64,000 nt of DNA from the NCBI GenBank assembly GCA_052035645.1, contig JBPOHK010000027.1:62001-126000 (forward strand), given 5' to 3'. Both the position numbers and the translations under genes were made by a program. The number at the start of each line of letters is the position of its first letter. Position 1 is the first letter of the stretch. Below, piece after piece: positions 62,955 to 64,000 of this stretch. The notes below the pieces were generated by a model. That model did no database searches, was not told the origin of the DNA, and saw nothing but the letters and a program-made list of their open reading frames with translations. The stretch comes from RPQJ01 sp052035645 (lineage in GTDB: Bacteria > Pseudomonadota > Gammaproteobacteria > Steroidobacterales > Steroidobacteraceae).

Positions 62955-63725
62955 ATGTTGCTTTCCTACATCGACCACCTCGAGGAGCAGCTGCGGACCG
63001 CCCCGCCCAGGCAGAAGGGCCTGCGCACCCGCCAGCGCCTCAAGATCGCCACGGCCCGCATCCTCGCCCGCGACGGCTACCACGCCATGCGCGTGTCCGA
63101 CATCTCGGCGCGGGCGCGGCTCGCGGAAGGCTCGTTCTACGTCTACTTCAAGGACAAGACCGACGCCGCCCTCACCGTCCTGTCGGAGCTGCTGGAGGAG
63201 TTCCTGAACCTCGGCGGCCACCCGCAGCCGGGCGAGCGCAGCCAGTTCGAGGCCATCCGCGACGGGAACCGGCGCTGGATCGCGGTGTGCCGCGCCAACG
63301 CCGGGCTGATGCGCTGCATCCTGCAGCTAGGGGACGAGGATCCGCGACTGGCCGAACTCGCACAGCGCGGCAACGCCGTGTGGTACCAGCGGGTGGCGGC
63401 GAGCAGCACGCGCCGGCGCGGCCTGCGCTCGACCACCAACGCCTCGCTGTTCGCGTGCTACATGCTCGGCAGCATGATGGACGAGCTGGTGCGCAAGCTG
63501 ATCATCTACCCCGATCCGCACTTTCACACACTGCTGAAGCAGATCGGCGCGGCCGACGACGAGACGGTGGCCGACGCCGCGAGCGTGATCTTCCTGCACG
63601 TGCTGAACCCGGGCGCGCCGGTGCCGCCGGGACTGCCCAAGGCCGCGGCCGAGCTCGCGAACTGGCTGACGATGCCGGCGGAGCGGCCGCAGGCGGTGCG
63701 GGGCGCGAAGCGCGTTCGCGCCTGA
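62955..63725 (+). CDS. TetR/AcrR family regulator (second)
   Basis: TetR-type regulator of 256 residues. About 25 residues precede the HTH (RTRQRLKIATARILARDGYHAMRVSDISARARLAEGSFYVYF, recognition helix about 48-66). The ligand domain is long, with a C-terminal tail (AERPQAVRGAKRVRA). It diverges from the maoC-like gene, with an 18-bp inverted repeat between them, so it likely controls the ten-gene minus-strand run and itself. Regulators next to TonB/acyl-CoA genes often respond to acyl-CoA or the substrate; the ligand is not known here. ATG at 62955. Confidence 0.9.
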   Translation: MLLSYIDHLEEQLRTAPPRQKGLRTRQRLKIATARILARDGYHAMRVSDISARARLAEGSFYVYFKDKTDAALTVLSELLEEFLNLGGHPQPGERSQFEAIRDGNRRWIAVCRANAGLMRCILQLGDEDPRLAELAQRGNAVWYQRVAASSTRRRGLRSTTNASLFACYMLGSMMDELVRKLIIYPDPHFHTLLKQIGAADDETVADAASVIFLHVLNPGAPVPPGLPKAAAELANWLTMPAERPQAVRGAKRVRA

Positions 63726-63739
63726 CGGGGCGCGGCCAT

Positions 63740-63764
63740 CGGGCCGGGCTGCACGTGCGGCCCG
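63740..63764 (+). terminator. Hairpin after the second TetR gene
   Basis: CGGGCCG and CGGCCCG, seven base pairs with an 11-base loop, 15 bases after the stop codon. No T tract, so termination is uncertain. Confidence 0.3.
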
Positions 63765-63836
63765 TCGAAGGCAATGGCCTTGCTGCGGCACTGCCAGTAC
63801 CATCCTGGACACGAGTGCCGCCGCAGGAGAACACGG

Positions 63837-64000
63837 ATGTCGAAGGCCCGCTTGAAGACGTCGTTCGTTGCGGCGGTCCTCGCCGCGTCAGTGGCCGCGA
63901 ACGCCGGGACCATCAAGGTCGACCCAGGCCGCCTTTACTCCAAGACCAGCGTGCAGTTCCTTACTGTGCTGCACAACGTGACGTCGCTGACCACGCCCTC
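63837..64000 (+). CDS. Start of an exported protein (cut by window edge)
   Basis: Open frame from the ATG at 63837, with AGGAGA upstream, to the right edge (54 codons and two bases). It begins with a signal peptide (KTSFVAAVLAASVAANAG) followed by TIKVDPGRLYSKTSVQFLTV. Too little remains for a family call; an exported or surface protein is likely. Confidence 0.65.
   Translation, partial: MSKARLKTSFVAAVLAASVAANAGTIKVDPGRLYSKTSVQFLTVLHNVTSLTTP

Overview
The window is very GC-rich (about 70% by eye), with short intergenic gaps, many GTG starts, paired TonB-dependent receptors, SlyD, RimO, an L,D-transpeptidase, an hsp20-lon pair and a sigma-28-type chemotaxis promoter. This fits a free-living Gammaproteobacterium, perhaps of the Nevskiales/Steroidobacterales/Xanthomonadales kind. 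No rRNA or tRNA pins it down, so that placement is inference.

Layout. 1-19.8 kb is mostly housekeeping: glycogen phosphorylase (cut by the left edge), a lipoprotein, a methyltransferase, small heat-shock protein plus Lon, an S9 peptidase, a MATE exporter, a DedA protein, an MscS-type channel, RimO, an L,D-transpeptidase and SlyD. Between lon and the S9 peptidase sits a 521-bp unit with 20-bp terminal inverted repeats carrying one small membrane-protein gene. 19.9-31.9 kb holds two alpha/beta hydrolases, a chemoreceptor with a regular array of 39-residue HAMP-like units, a YbjQ protein, a phospholipase-D-type synthase, a CatI/CatJ-type CoA-transferase, an MgtE-N/CorA fusion transporter and a large FAD/GcvT dehydrogenase.

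32.7-37.4 kb looks accessory. A trypsin-like protease fused to a DNA/RNA non-specific (EndoG-type) nuclease is followed by an SGNH hydrolase and a small unknown gene, all in one direction. A long imperfect dyad lies upstream and lipoprotein genes lie on both sides. I read this as a candidate conflict or defence cassette.

37.4-63.7 kb is a large catabolic region. It contains a DMT exporter, Leu/Glu-type dehydrogenase, D-serine-deaminase-like enzyme, ureohydrolase, YkvI-like transporter, two penicillin-binding-fold serine hydrolases, a P1 (DmpA/BapA) beta-aminopeptidase, a D-aminoacylase, a PhyH dioxygenase, two TonB receptors, a D-amino-acid-oxidase-like flavoenzyme, an S41 peptidase, an alpha-oxoamine synthase, crotonase, acyl-CoA ligase, GPH-type MFS transporter and MaoC hydratase. 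Two TetR regulators belong to it. Five copies of a 15-bp palindrome, TTGACC-N3-GGTCAA, lie in its promoters and at no other intergenic place I found. They define a probable regulon of the central TetR gene (48227-48904). The combination of D-specific, beta-specific and acyl-processing enzymes suggests uptake and dismantling (or partly synthesis) of an unusual acylated or D/beta-amino-acid-containing compound. The substrate cannot be read from the sequence.

No rRNA, tRNA, CRISPR array or complete insertion sequence was recognised, and no gap without a gene exceeds 300 bases.
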